A stretch of DNA of 39,334 nt from an uncultured candidate division WPS-2 bacterium (GCA_937927945.1 CALEYW010000068.1:1-39334), one strand, 5' to 3'. Positions 25,787 to 34,905 are shown, counted from the stretch's first letter. Translations and numbers: made by a program. Notes: generated by a model not told the origin, from the letters alone.

Positions 25787-27294
25787 GCGCGCGCAATTCG
25801 CGTGCGCGCTTTGCGCGCGACCGACGCCAGTTTGCGCCAATCATAGCGAACGTACTTTCCATCGACGACGCTGTCCGCGCCGCTGAAATTCACCGTGTGG
25901 ATGCCGTCGTGATAGCGTGACCGCGCGGGCGGATCGATGCGGCGCACGAGCGTTTCGCGATACTCGCTTGGCGAGAGGACGTCAATGCGAGCGATGGCCA
26001 ACCCGCGGCCATACGACCTCGAACAGTCCTGTCCGGGACGGTACAGCACTCCGTCGACGGTGAAAGGCTTACCCGCCGGGCGTGCGCTCGTCACATCGAC
26101 CACGATGGGATTCATCGCGTGCGCCGTCCACGGGCCGTCGATCGACGCGGCATGGAATGCGAAGAGTGCTTGATTGCCGCCGCGCGCGAAACGCGTGCAC
26201 AGCGCCCACCAGCGTCCGTCGTGCCGAAAGAGCGTCGTGTCGATCGCGTCCGTCGCCGGCATGATCGCACGCGCGCGTTCCCAGCGATCGGGAAAACGCA
26301 CGCAGCGGTACAACGCCACCTCGTTGCCGGCGCAATTTTCCGGTACGAGGTACAGCTCGCCGTCGATCTCCAACGGACAGGGATAGCTGAGGTGGGTCGG
26401 GATATCGAGCGCGCGGTAGCGTTGCGCGACCCCGCCGTTCGCATCGAGCACGAGCGCGTCGATCACGCCCCGGTCGCGCCGGTAGTCGAACTCCTCGACG
26501 AACAGCACGCGCTGCCCGTCGCGCTCGACGAAGAAGGGATCGGCGATGAACGTCATCGGCGCCGGCCGCGGCAGCCAACGGATCTCGAGCGGCGCACCGT
26601 TCAGCAGCGCGCGCGGACCGCCCTCGAGGAAGCCGACGTTCCACTCGACGACCTCGAAGCAGCGTTCGATCACGACCGACGCCGCCCGGGCCCCGAGCGC
26701 GCCGGCAAAGCGGGCCGCCTCGAGCGGCGGCAGCGAGGGCGCGCGGGGCGAGTCGAGCGCCGGCGGAGACTCCATTCCGGCCGCGAGCGCCGCGAGCATC
26801 GTGCGCGGCCAGCGCGCCGCTTCGAGCAGCGCGAGGCGGAGCGTCGCACCGTACGACCCGCCGACGCCGAACCGTCCGCTGCGCAACGTTTCGCGGCGGC
26901 CCTCGCGGCGGCAGACGAGCGCTATCTCGATCGTGGCAGCGCCGTGCCCGATCTCGCGCGCGAACGGCAGCGCAGCGTCGTCGGAACGGTCCAAGCGGAA
27001 CGACCAGATGCCGCGCGGCGCGTTCGCGTCGACGGCGCCCGTGGCAGTGAGGTCGAGTACGATGTCCGCACCGTCCAGCGTCACGCCGGCGTCGGGCACG
27101 ACGGCCGACTGCGCGAGCACCGCGCCGCCCAGCCGTCGCGCCAGCCGATGCCGCGGCCGGCGCGGTGGCGCCGCGATGCGCACGATGCGAAGGTCGACGC
27201 CTGAAGCCGCGCGCAACGCGTCGATGCACGAGTGCTGCCACGCGGCGATGCGCTCGCCGTCGATGGCGACCCCGACGATCACGCGTCCGTGTAC
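25768..27294 (-). CDS. Glucosamine-inositolphosphorylceramide-transferase-like protein (GIPC N-terminal domain family)
   Basis: This protein of about 508 residues matches the family named after the N-terminal domain of plant glucosamine inositolphosphorylceramide transferase, a GH43-like beta-propeller. Key stretches are FIADPFFVERDGQRVLFVEEFDY, the LSYPCPLEIDGELYLVPEN propeller blade, DTTLFRHDGRWWALCT, and GRKPFTVDGVLYRPGQDCSRSYG near the C terminus. The N-terminal 200 residues resemble a formyltransferase-like Rossmann domain. The GTG start at 27294 has AAGGG nine bases upstream; a TTG at 27348 is an alternative. In bacteria such proteins occur with polysaccharide genes, but the reaction is not established. 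Confidence 0.75.
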   Translation of the reverse strand, partial: VHGRVIVGVAIDGERIAAWQHSCIDALRAASGVDLRIVRIAAPPRRPRHRLARRLGGAVLAQSAVVPDAGVTLDGADIVLDLTATGAVDANAPRGIWSFRLDRSDDAALPFAREIGHGAATIEIALVCRREGRRETLRSGRFGVGGSYGATLRLALLEAARWPRTMLAALAAGMESPPALDSPRAPSLPPLEAARFAGALGARAASVVIERCFEVVEWNVGFLEGGPRALLNGAPLEIRWLPRPAPMTFIADPFFVERDGQRVLFVEEFDYRRDRGVIDALVLDANGGVAQRYRALDIPTHLSYPCPLEIDGELYLVPENCAGNEVALYRCVRFPDRWERARAIMPATDAIDTTLFRHDGRWWALCTRFARGGNQALFAFHAASIDGPWTAHAMNPIVVDVTSARPAGKPFTVDGVLYRPGQDCSRSYGRGLAIARIDVLSPSEYRETLVRRIDPPARSRYHDGIHTVNFSGADSVVDGKYVRYDWRKLASVARKARTRIARALAGRK

Positions 27295-27351
27295 ATTCGT
27301 CGACCCTTGGCTCCCATTGGTCCCCCTTTCTCTGAGGCCTCCGCTCAAGGC

Positions 27352-27380
27352 CTACGATGTGTTCCACGAGATCGCGTCAA
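27352..27380 (-). promoter_or_regulatory. Possible promoter before the GIPC-like gene
   Basis: On the minus strand TTGACG (plus 27375-27380) lies 17 bases from TCGTAG (27352-27357), 58 bases before the GTG start of the GIPC-like gene. The -35 is identical to that of the str promoter but the -10 is poor, so confidence is low. Confidence 0.3.
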
Positions 27381-27410
27381 GTCCAGGGTGATTGCGGGCG
27401 GCGGCGCGGC

Positions 27411-28571
27411 TCATGCCTCGGTTGCTTCCGGATCGACTTCGATTCGCGGCATCGATGTCAGGCCCGGGCGGATCTCGGCGTTGGTGATCTCTTCGTCCGG
27501 GAAGAACCGGGCCAGCAGCGCGCGGATGATCCCCGCGATCGGCACGGCGATGAGCAGGCCGAGGAAGCCGAGGACGTGCGCGCCGATCAGCAGCGAGAAG
27601 ATGACGGCGAGCGGCGTGACCTTCACCGCGCTGCTCACGATGCGCGGCCCGAGCAGATGCGCCTCGATCTGGTTGATGATCGTGAATGCGATGATCACGA
27701 ACACCGCGCTCGGCCAGCCGTTCGAGAACAACGCGACCAGCGTCGCGGGGATCGCACCCGCGAACGGCCCGACGTACGGTACGATGTCGGCGACTCCGGC
27801 CCACAGACCGATCAGGACGGCGTTGGGCACGTGCAGCAGCAGCAGTGCGGCGATCGCCAGAACGGCGACCGCCGCCGCTACCAGCAGCTGCCCGCGCACG
27901 AACGCGCCGATCACCGTGTCGATGTCGCCCAAGATGTCCATCGCCAGCGGACGGCTGTTCGGCGGCACGAGGCGCGCGAAGAAGCGCTTCATCGTCGCCG
28001 ATTCAGCGAGCATGTAGAGCGAGACGACCGGAATCGCGACGGTCAGCGCGCCGACCGTGATGGCCGAAAGTACGGCGTTCACCACGCGCAGCGAGAGCGA
28101 CGCCGCGAACTGCTGCAGCTGCACCGTGAGCTGGCCGGGGACTTTCGTGACGTAGCCGCGCAGCTCCGCCGGTAGGTGCGTGATGATCGGGTTGTTGGTG
28201 GTGGAAAGATACTGCTCGACGACGCGCCGCATCGCCGGGATCGACGCGACGAGCGCTTGAAATTGGATCACCAGGGTCGGCACCAGCAGCCATAAGGCGA
28301 CGACGACGGCAAGCGCGATCCCGGCGTACACGATCGTGAGGGCCAGCCAGAGCGGCAGTCGCCGGTTGAGGGTCTGCACCAGCGGCAGCACCAGATACGC
28401 GACGAGGATGCCGCCGACCGCGATGACGGTCACGTCGCCGAACCCCACGGCGTACTCGACGACCTTCGCGAGGATCAGATAGCCCAGGACGATCGCGCCG
28501 AGCAGTTTGAACCACGCGTCGGCACGCCCATGCCACCAGGGCCCGGTCTTGACGCGTGCGGGGACGGCCAT
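27411..28571 (-). CDS. AI-2E transporter (PerM/YdiK/TqsA) family membrane protein
   Basis: This is a predicted permease of 386 residues with about eight hydrophobic segments in the PerM/YdiK arrangement: two or three N-terminal helices, a long middle region (about 115-185), and a C-terminal cluster of helices. It carries the family motifs LLVPTLVIQFQAL, DIVPYVGPF, FSNGWPSAVFVIIAFTIINQIEAHLLGPRIV, and PLAVIFSLLIGAHVLGFLGLLIAVPIA. Members have been linked to export of autoinducer-2 or Na+/H+ exchange; the substrate here is unknown. ATG 28571 is preceded by a GGAGGTG Shine-Dalgarno. Confidence 0.93.
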   Translation of the reverse strand: MAVPARVKTGPWWHGRADAWFKLLGAIVLGYLILAKVVEYAVGFGDVTVIAVGGILVAYLVLPLVQTLNRRLPLWLALTIVYAGIALAVVVALWLLVPTLVIQFQALVASIPAMRRVVEQYLSTTNNPIITHLPAELRGYVTKVPGQLTVQLQQFAASLSLRVVNAVLSAITVGALTVAIPVVSLYMLAESATMKRFFARLVPPNSRPLAMDILGDIDTVIGAFVRGQLLVAAAVAVLAIAALLLLHVPNAVLIGLWAGVADIVPYVGPFAGAIPATLVALFSNGWPSAVFVIIAFTIINQIEAHLLGPRIVSSAVKVTPLAVIFSLLIGAHVLGFLGLLIAVPIAGIIRALLARFFPDEEITNAEIRPGLTSMPRIEVDPEATEA

Positions 28572-28659
28572 CACCTCCGTCCTTACCCAGCGATCACTGG
28601 GAGTGCAGCCAAGCGTCTGCGAAGAAGACTCTTTCGGTCGCCGGCTTCGAGGGTGCGAG

Positions 28660-30417
28660 ATGCGCGAAGAACACTACGATATCGTGATCGTCGGCGCCAG
28701 TTTGGGTGGCGTTGCCGCCGCGCTGCGCGCAAGCGCGCTCGGTGCGGACGTCTGCCTGCTGGAGGCCTCCAGCTGGGCCGGCGGCCAGTACAGCGGTCAA
28801 GGACTGACCCGCGGCGACGACAACCAGTACGTCGACCAGGGAACCTCGGGTGCCCGCGGAGTCGGCTCGACCGCGCTGTATCGCCGCTTTCGCAGCAACG
28901 CGCGCGCGTTCTACAGCGGCAGCTTCACGCTTTCGGCCCAAGGGAAGGCGATGAAGCCGTTCGATCCCGGCGCGCCGACGCAGCACTTCGCGACGAACCT
29001 GCGGATCGCGCCGCGCGTCGCCCACGACGTCCTGCTCGCGATGCTCGCCGCAACGCACCCGCCGGTGACGGTGCGGCTTCAGACGCCGGTCCACGCCGCG
29101 GAGCTCGCGGGAACCCGCGTCACGGCGGTGCGCGCGCGGCCCTTCTACGGCCTGGAGACGCGCTACCGCGCGTCCTTCTTCCTCGACGCGACGGATCTGG
29201 GCGAGCTGCTCCCGCTCGCGAACGTCCCGCATCGCCTCGGCGCCGAGAGCACCGCGCAAACCGGCGAACCGTTCACGCCCGCAGCGCCGCAGCCGGCGTG
29301 GATCCAGCCGATCACGGTCCCCATCGCACTCGAATTGCGGCCGCCGAACGAGAGCCACACGATCCCCAAGCCCGACTTCTACGACGAGATCGTCGCCGCA
29401 CGGAAGTTCGCTCCGCACTTCACGAGCATCTTCCGCATCACGCCCGACGACTCACTCTTCAACTACCGGCAATTCATCGCCAAGGACAACTTCGCCGATC
29501 CCGCGTTCCCCTACGACGTCACGACGATCAACGACGATCAGAACGACTACACGATACGCTCGATCCCGAGCGGCGATCCCGCGCAGGACGCGCAGACGAT
29601 CGCGGCGGCGCGCGCGCGCTCGATCGCCTACGCGTACTACCTGCAGACGGCGATCCCGCGCGAAGACGGAGCCGGCTTCGGCTATCCCAACCTGCGCGTC
29701 GCGACCGAAGTGTTCGGCACCGCGGACGGCACCGCACCGCTGCCGTACATCCGGGAGTCACGCCGCATCGAGGCGCGCACGACGGTCCTGCGGGGGGATC
29801 TCTTCGTCGCGGGCGACGTGCGCGCCAAGCACTCGGCCCAGACGTGCGGGATCGGCCACTACCGCCTCGACATGCACGTCCTGCAGAACGGGATGAGCGA
29901 CGGCGGCGGCGGTAATCCCGGCTACTTTCAGATCCCGCTCGGCGCGCTGATCGCGCCGGCCGTCGAGAACCTGCTCCCGGCGTGCAAGAACCTCGGTGTC
30001 ACCCACATCACGAACGGCGCCTACCGGGTCCACCCGATCGAGTGGGCCGTCGGCGAAGCGGCCGGCGCGCTCGCCGCGTTTTGCCTCAAGCGCAGCGTGA
30101 CGCCGGGCAACGTGCTCGATCAAGCGCCGTTGGCGCGCGAGTTTCGTCACGCGCAGCTCGACGCCGGCATGCCCCTCTGCTGGTGGACCGACGTCAGCTT
30201 CGACGACGACGCGCCGCTGTTCGCGGCGACGCAGCTCACCGGAGCGCGCGGCCTGTTCGCCGACCCGGCGTCGCTGGAGTTCGGTCCGAAAGGCACGCTC
30301 GATCCGGCGCAGCGCGCCGCGATCGAGACGTCCGTCGGTTCCGCCCTGCCGTGGCCCTCACCGGCGATGACCCGCGGCGACGCGGCGCAGTGGCTGGCCG
30401 GGCACCTCGGCTTATAG
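28660..30417 (+). CDS. FAD-dependent oxidoreductase (PF12831-type)
   Basis: This 585-residue protein starts with the Rossmann dinucleotide-binding motif DIVIVGASLGGVAAALRA, followed by a LLEASSWAGGQYSGQG segment like those of FAD-dependent enzymes annotated as xanthan-lyase-like. The GTxxALYRRFR stretch and the C-terminal IPLGALIAPAVENLLPACKN and RVHPIEWAVGEAAGALAAF complete the family pattern. No secretion signal is seen. ATG 28660 has GAGGG six bases upstream, which supports it over upstream starts. It is divergent from the AI-2E-type gene and convergent with the BamA gene. The substrate is unknown. Confidence 0.85.
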   Translation: MREEHYDIVIVGASLGGVAAALRASALGADVCLLEASSWAGGQYSGQGLTRGDDNQYVDQGTSGARGVGSTALYRRFRSNARAFYSGSFTLSAQGKAMKPFDPGAPTQHFATNLRIAPRVAHDVLLAMLAATHPPVTVRLQTPVHAAELAGTRVTAVRARPFYGLETRYRASFFLDATDLGELLPLANVPHRLGAESTAQTGEPFTPAAPQPAWIQPITVPIALELRPPNESHTIPKPDFYDEIVAARKFAPHFTSIFRITPDDSLFNYRQFIAKDNFADPAFPYDVTTINDDQNDYTIRSIPSGDPAQDAQTIAAARARSIAYAYYLQTAIPREDGAGFGYPNLRVATEVFGTADGTAPLPYIRESRRIEARTTVLRGDLFVAGDVRAKHSAQTCGIGHYRLDMHVLQNGMSDGGGGNPGYFQIPLGALIAPAVENLLPACKNLGVTHITNGAYRVHPIEWAVGEAAGALAAFCLKRSVTPGNVLDQAPLAREFRHAQLDAGMPLCWWTDVSFDDDAPLFAATQLTGARGLFADPASLEFGPKGTLDPAQRAAIETSVGSALPWPSPAMTRGDAAQWLAGHLGL

Positions 30418-30422
30418 CGCCG

Positions 30423-32681
30423 CTAGAAACTCTGCCCGATGCCGAACGAGGTGTGCATGCCTTGGCTCCCCTTCGCGAAGTCGAGCCGTATCGTTCGGAT
30501 GCCGAGCGCCTTGATGTCGAAACGCAGACCGACGCCGACGTCGTTGTGGAACACCCAATTGCCGACGTCGAAGACCGCCCCGGTCGACGTGGTGGTCGTC
30601 AGCGCCGCACCGCCGGCAATGCGCGCCGCGCCGCTGTCGACGAAACCGACGACCGAGAACGAGCGGTCCGCATTGAGCGGGATCCGCAGTTCCGCTTGGC
30701 CGAGCAGGCTCTGGGTGCCGTAGAACACCTCCGAGTAGCCGCGCAGCTCCTGATCCGAAAACGTGAACAGCTTCGTGCTCGGAATCGCGCCGGTCGTCGT
30801 CCCGACCCGCGCGTGCACGGCAACCGTCGCAGCCTTCATCGGAAAGAATTTCGCCGCGTCGAGCGTGATGAGCTGGTAGTTGAAAGCGGAGCCCAGGGAC
30901 GTGCTGCTCACCTCGTCGCCGGCCGATATCGTGTAGCCGCTATGCGGGTTGAAGACGTCGTCGCGCGTGTCCGCGCTCGCGCCGAACAGGAGGCTGTGGA
31001 GGGCGTACGTCTTCCCGGCATCCATCACGGCAAGTGACGGCGACGAGATGCCGAGCGCGTTGTTGACGCTCGTCGAATCGGTGATCGCCGACGTCGACGC
31101 GGCGAGCGGGTTGAGCGCCAGGGCGCTGGGGAAAAAGTATCCGCTCGGCAGCGTCGCGGACGCCGCGATGCTCTGCAAGCTCAGCCCCGCGCTCACGCGC
31201 ACCGTGTCGCTGAGGCTGCGCCCGAGGCTCGCCGAGACGCCGCTCACCTTCGAACTGTAGTTCGAATACACGCCGGAGACCAGCTGAGCGTTGTTGGTGT
31301 CCGCTGGCACGAGCGACACGGGCGTTCCGCTCGCACTCATCGGCGCGGACGTGCTTCCCGGCGCGGGCGTCGCGAGGTACACCGGATAGAGGTTGACCTG
31401 CTGCTGCGAGGCGAGCGTCGTCGTGAGGCTGTATTTGTGCGATTTCTCGGTTTTGCCGAGATGCGGGATCGTCAGCGAGAATTGCGTGTCGGACAAGGAC
31501 GCGCCCTTCTCCACTTTGATCTGCGTGTTGATACCGGTGCCGTTGAGATTGCTCTCCCCGAGCGAGACGTTGGCGGTCAGCCCGGTGCCCGTCGCGCCGC
31601 CGGAATAGCCGCCGCCCAGCGACGCCGTACCCGTGCGCTTCTCCTTGACCTGCCAGTCGAGGGTCACGAGCGCCGGCTGCTTCGGATCGGGACCCGGCTT
31701 CGCTTCGAAGTCGATCCGCTCAAAATATCCAAGGTTGTTCAGCCGCTGGTAGTCGCGCCGCAGCGCTGCGTCGGTGACCGTCATGCCGGGACGCAGGCGC
31801 AGCTCGCTCCGGATCACGTCGTCGTGCGTCTTCGTGTTGCCGGTGATTTCGATCGCACCGACGCGCAGCACGCTGATGGTGTACCGCACGTCGGCGGTCC
31901 CGGCAGCGGGATCGACCGATGCGGGGTCCACCCCGCCCGCGACGTCGCCGACCTTCAGATCGTGGCGTTCGTAGAGCGCCTTGATCGCGTCGTAGTCTTT
32001 GTCACGCGCACCGTCGGAATACGGCGTGCCCGGTTTCGTCACTAGCGCGCTCTTGACGACGTCGGGCGCCAGCACGCCGTCCGTACCCGGCCCGGCATCG
32101 ACGATCACCGAGCGAACGGTGAGCCCTTCGCGCAGCGCGACCGTGAACACGCCGTCTGCGCCGACGCCGAGCTCCGTGACGTGCGAGGGCAGCTGCCCGC
32201 CGAAGCCGAGCCGGTCGTAGTAGCTGTCGATCTTGAGCACGTCCTGCGCCGCCGTCTTCGTGTTGTAGACCTGGCCGGGCGCGGTGTCGAGCAGCGCACC
32301 CAGCGTCTCTTTCGGGACGCTCGCGTTGCCGGTGAAGCGCACCTCTCGCACGACGGGATTCTCGAGGACGCGGAACGTCACCGCGACGCCGCCACGCACG
32401 TTTTGGACGAGCGGCGCCGACACGTTGCTGAAGAAACCGAGCTCGGCGATCGACCGCGCGTCGCGCTGCGCGGTCGCCGGATCGAAGCGGTCGCCGGCCT
32501 TCGTCTCGACGACGTCGAGGATCCGATCGCTGGAAACCTTTGCGTTTCCCTGGATGCGCACCGCCGCCACCGTCGGGCCGGCGGGCGCGGCGGTCGCGAC
32601 GCAGGGCAGCGCGAGCCCCGTGAGCGACGCGCCGAAGAGCGCGATGCGAGCGGCAGCAATCGTACGACGGAACCGCTTCAT
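30423..32681 (-). CDS. bamA: BamA/Omp85-family outer-membrane assembly protein
   Basis: The 752-residue protein has a signal peptide (through residue ~33, ending in ATAAP), then several POTRA domains (for example VAAVRIQGNAKVSSDRILDV, VREVRFTGNASVPKETL, and VGAIEITGNTKTHDDVI) and a 16-strand-type beta-barrel. The barrel includes the SGYTISAGDEV and FSDQELRGYSEV signatures; the latter is the (V/I)RG(F/Y) loop motif of Omp85 barrels. It ends in GIGQSF, with the terminal Phe of outer-membrane barrels. ATG 32681 overlaps the stop of the regulator gene upstream (ATGA). It is separate from the usual ompH-lpxD neighbours, so it could be a main or an extra copy. Confidence 0.9.
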   Translation of the reverse strand: MKRFRRTIAAARIALFGASLTGLALPCVATAAPAGPTVAAVRIQGNAKVSSDRILDVVETKAGDRFDPATAQRDARSIAELGFFSNVSAPLVQNVRGGVAVTFRVLENPVVREVRFTGNASVPKETLGALLDTAPGQVYNTKTAAQDVLKIDSYYDRLGFGGQLPSHVTELGVGADGVFTVALREGLTVRSVIVDAGPGTDGVLAPDVVKSALVTKPGTPYSDGARDKDYDAIKALYERHDLKVGDVAGGVDPASVDPAAGTADVRYTISVLRVGAIEITGNTKTHDDVIRSELRLRPGMTVTDAALRRDYQRLNNLGYFERIDFEAKPGPDPKQPALVTLDWQVKEKRTGTASLGGGYSGGATGTGLTANVSLGESNLNGTGINTQIKVEKGASLSDTQFSLTIPHLGKTEKSHKYSLTTTLASQQQVNLYPVYLATPAPGSTSAPMSASGTPVSLVPADTNNAQLVSGVYSNYSSKVSGVSASLGRSLSDTVRVSAGLSLQSIAASATLPSGYFFPSALALNPLAASTSAITDSTSVNNALGISSPSLAVMDAGKTYALHSLLFGASADTRDDVFNPHSGYTISAGDEVSSTSLGSAFNYQLITLDAAKFFPMKAATVAVHARVGTTTGAIPSTKLFTFSDQELRGYSEVFYGTQSLLGQAELRIPLNADRSFSVVGFVDSGAARIAGGAALTTTTSTGAVFDVGNWVFHNDVGVGLRFDIKALGIRTIRLDFAKGSQGMHTSFGIGQSF

Positions 32682-33274
32682 CGAACGCTGTAGCCGACGC
32701 CGTGAATCGTGCGGATCAGAGGCCGCCGCGGCGCTCTGTCGATTTTCGCACGGAGATAGCAGATGTACGTCTCGACGGTTCCTGGACCGACATCGCGTTG
32801 CGCGCCCCACACGCGCTCGATCAGCTGCGCGCGCGTGTAGACGCGCTCGGGAACGCGCGCCAGCGCGAGATCGGCAAAGGCGATGGTCGTGATTCCCTTC
32901 AACGCGGGGCGCCGCAGCGCCGAGCGCAAGCGCGCCGTCAACTCCGGGAAGTCGAACGGCTTGGCAAGATAGTCGTCCGCACCGGCTTCGAGTCCGGCGA
33001 CGACCGACGAAACGTCGCTCTGCGCCGAGAGCATGAGGATCGGCGCCTCGGTCGAGCGGCGCAGCATGGGGATGAGCGAGATGCCGTCGACGTTGGGCAG
33101 CATGACGTCGAGCACGATCACGTCGACGCGTTCGGCGCCAAGCAGTTTGAGGCCGTCGAGTCCGTCGCGGGCGGTCCGCACGCGAAAACCGTACTGCACC
33201 AAACCGTCCGCCAGCACGTCTCGCATACGGACCTCATCGTCGATGACGAGCACGGAAGCCGACGTATCGTTCAT
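32678..33274 (-). CDS. OmpR-family response regulator with a 27-residue deletion in its DNA-binding domain
   Basis: The receiver domain of this 198-residue protein is complete: D12 and D13, the phosphoacceptor D56 in VIVLDVMLP, and the KPFD lysine. Against the paralogue at 34152-34829, the stretch between RRPAL and PERVY is 16 residues instead of 43. The missing 27 residues include most of the beta-sheet platform and helix 1 of the winged helix. The recognition helix (TVETYICYLRAKI) and wing (IRTIHGVGYSVR) remain. ATG 33274 aligns with the paralogue start; a GTG at 33307 is the alternative. Its stop overlaps the BamA start (ATGA), so they are translationally coupled. No histidine kinase adjoins it. 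Confidence 0.88.
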   Translation of the reverse strand: MNDTSASVLVIDDEVRMRDVLADGLVQYGFRVRTARDGLDGLKLLGAERVDVIVLDVMLPNVDGISLIPMLRRSTEAPILMLSAQSDVSSVVAGLEAGADDYLAKPFDFPELTARLRSALRRPALKGITTIAFADLALARVPERVYTRAQLIERVWGAQRDVGPGTVETYICYLRAKIDRAPRRPLIRTIHGVGYSVR

Positions 33275-33441
33275 TTCCGATACACTAACCGTCGATGCTT
33301 GGGCCACTCATAGTTCACGCCGTATCGATCTGCGGTGTTTTCCCAGCACCGGCCAAGAATTCGCGCCGAAAGATGATTGAGCGCACGCTCTGCGCCTCGG
33401 CCGGAGAGGTGCGCCAGCACGAACCGCAAGGAGCTTTCGCA

Positions 33442-34092
33442 ATGAGCTTTGGCATCGACGCATCCAGCCTCTTGTCGAGCCAGTATCCGAATTCCACGAC
33501 CAGCAGCACGACCGGCATCCGCCAGTTCGCCAACCTCGGCCTGAGCGAGCAACAGCGAACCCAGATGCGATCCATCCTGCAGAACGCGAAAAATCAGGGA
33601 ACTTCCCAGGCCGATCTCCAGCAGCAACTCGAGCAGGTCCTGACGCCGGACCAGCAAGCGCAGTTGCAAACAGCGCAAACGGCGCAAACGACGCAAACGA
33701 CCCAACCGGCGCAATCGGGGCCGGGCCTCTTCGCGAACCTCAACCTCACCGCCGACCAGAAGACGAAGATCGACGCGATCCTCGCCGACGCGAAGACGAA
33801 CGGAACCAGCAGCACCGACGTGAAGACGCAGATCGACGCGGTGCTCACCGACGCGCAAAAGACGCAGCTCGCAACCAACGTGCAGAATGCACGCGCCGCC
33901 GGTTCGGGACGTCATCGCCACCACGATGACGGCGGAACGGCCAGCACCGGCAGCACGACTGCCGCAAGCACGACGGCGAGCTCGAGCACGACGTCCGCCG
34001 GCGGCGTCACGGCGACCGACCTGCAGAACCAGGTGCTCGCCGCGCTCTCCGTCCTGACGAAGTACGTCCAGAGTCAGGTCTCGACCGGCTAG
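33442..34092 (+). CDS. LTxxQ-repeat protein (Spy/CpxP-like) without a signal peptide
   Basis: This 216-residue protein has two similar modules, each beginning FANL and rich in Gln, Lys and Thr: residues about 28-80 (FANLGLSEQQRTQMRSILQ ... LTPDQQAQL) and about 95-150 (FANLNLTADQKTKIDAILA ... LTDAQKTQL). The LTxxQ words recall the periplasmic chaperones Spy and CpxP. A Gln/Thr repeat (QTAQTAQTTQTT) links the modules, and a His/Asp cluster (HRHHDDGG) and Ser/Thr-rich tail follow. No signal peptide is seen at the MSFGIDASS start, which is well supported by AAGGAG eight bases upstream. Envelope function is suggested by the adjacent BamA and regulators. Confidence 0.75.
   Translation: MSFGIDASSLLSSQYPNSTTSSTTGIRQFANLGLSEQQRTQMRSILQNAKNQGTSQADLQQQLEQVLTPDQQAQLQTAQTAQTTQTTQPAQSGPGLFANLNLTADQKTKIDAILADAKTNGTSSTDVKTQIDAVLTDAQKTQLATNVQNARAAGSGRHRHHDDGGTASTGSTTAASTTASSSTTSAGGVTATDLQNQVLAALSVLTKYVQSQVSTG
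33667..33711 (+). repeat. Nine-base tandem repeat inside the LTxxQ gene
   Basis: Five consecutive nine-base units of the form CAAACGGCG/CAAACGACG (with small changes) encode QTA/QTT steps between the two LTxxQ modules. The array could change length by slippage and would remain in frame. Confidence 0.7.
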
Positions 34093-34109
34093 AAACCCAC
34101 GACGTACCC

Positions 34110-34153
34110 GAGGCGGTGACGGCATAGCCTGCGGGCATCGCCGTCACCGCCTC
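34110..34153. terminator. Strong bidirectional hairpin terminator
   Basis: GAGGCGGTGACGGC (34110-34123) and its exact complement (34140-34153) form a 14-base-pair stem with a 16-base loop. It sits between the LTxxQ gene (ends 34092) and the converging regulator (stop at 34152-34154), overlapping the latter's stop codon. No T-run follows, so termination is inferred from the stem and position. Confidence 0.6.
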
Positions 34154-34829
34154 ATCGAACGCTGTAGCCGACTCCCCGTACGGTGTGGATCAGGCGACGG
34201 CGCGGCGGAACGTCGATTTTCGCGCGCAAATAACTGATGTAACTCTCGACGGTGGCGGGAGTGACGCCGCGTTCCGCTCCCCAGACGAGATCGATCAGCT
34301 GCGAGCGCGTGTAGACGCGCTCCGGACTGCGCGTGAGCAGCGCGAGCAGGTCGAACTCGCGCGCCGTCAGCTCGATCCGCTCGCCGCTCCGCTCGACGCG
34401 GCGCCGCTGCACGTCGATGACGAGATCGGCATAGTGCAGCGTGTCGACGTCTCTGAGCGCGGGCCGACGCAGCGCCGATCGCAGGCGCGCCGTCAGCTCG
34501 CCGAAGTCGAACGGCTTGGCAAGGTAGTCGTCGGCTCCCGCTTCGAGTCCGCTCGCCTTCGCGGCGGCGTCGGCTTTGGCGGAGAGCATCACGATCGGCG
34601 CTTCGGTCGAGCGGCGCAAAATCGGGATGAGCGCGAGGCCGTCAATCTTCGGCAACATGAGATCGAGCAGAATGACGTCGAACCGCTCCGCTTCGAGCAG
34701 CTTGAGACCCGCGAGACCGTCGGCAGCGGTCCGCACCCGAAAACCTCGCTGCACCAAGCCGATCTCGAGCACATCGCGCATGTGGACCTCGTCGTCGATC
34801 ACCAGCACGGAAGCGGGCGGTCCGTTCAT
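34152..34829 (-). CDS. OmpR-family response regulator (intact paralogue)
   Basis: This 225-residue protein has D12/D13, phosphoacceptor D56 (VILLDLMLP) and the conserved lysine in LAKPFDFGEL. A complete winged helix follows (RRRVERSGERIELTAREFDLLALL, then VESYISYLRAKI and IHTVRGVGYSVR). It closely resembles the shortened regulator at 32678-33274, which points to duplication. It lies 76 bases after the PAS-GAF-PP2C-HATPase gene on the same strand, so these two may be co-transcribed. No histidine kinase gene is adjacent. Confidence 0.95.
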   Translation of the reverse strand: MNGPPASVLVIDDEVHMRDVLEIGLVQRGFRVRTAADGLAGLKLLEAERFDVILLDLMLPKIDGLALIPILRRSTEAPIVMLSAKADAAAKASGLEAGADDYLAKPFDFGELTARLRSALRRPALRDVDTLHYADLVIDVQRRRVERSGERIELTAREFDLLALLTRSPERVYTRSQLIDLVWGAERGVTPATVESYISYLRAKIDVPPRRRLIHTVRGVGYSVR

Positions 34830-34905
34830 GCGGTACGTGATAGCAACGGATGCTGAGGCTCGCCTGGCTCCAGGCTGGGAACGCGAAGAACGGGTCGGTT
34901 TGCGG

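Noticed and set aside
34862..34875. GCCTGG-CT-CCAGGC palindrome between the PP2C and regulator genes
   Set aside because: The two-base loop is too tight for a terminator and no repeat elsewhere supports an operator.
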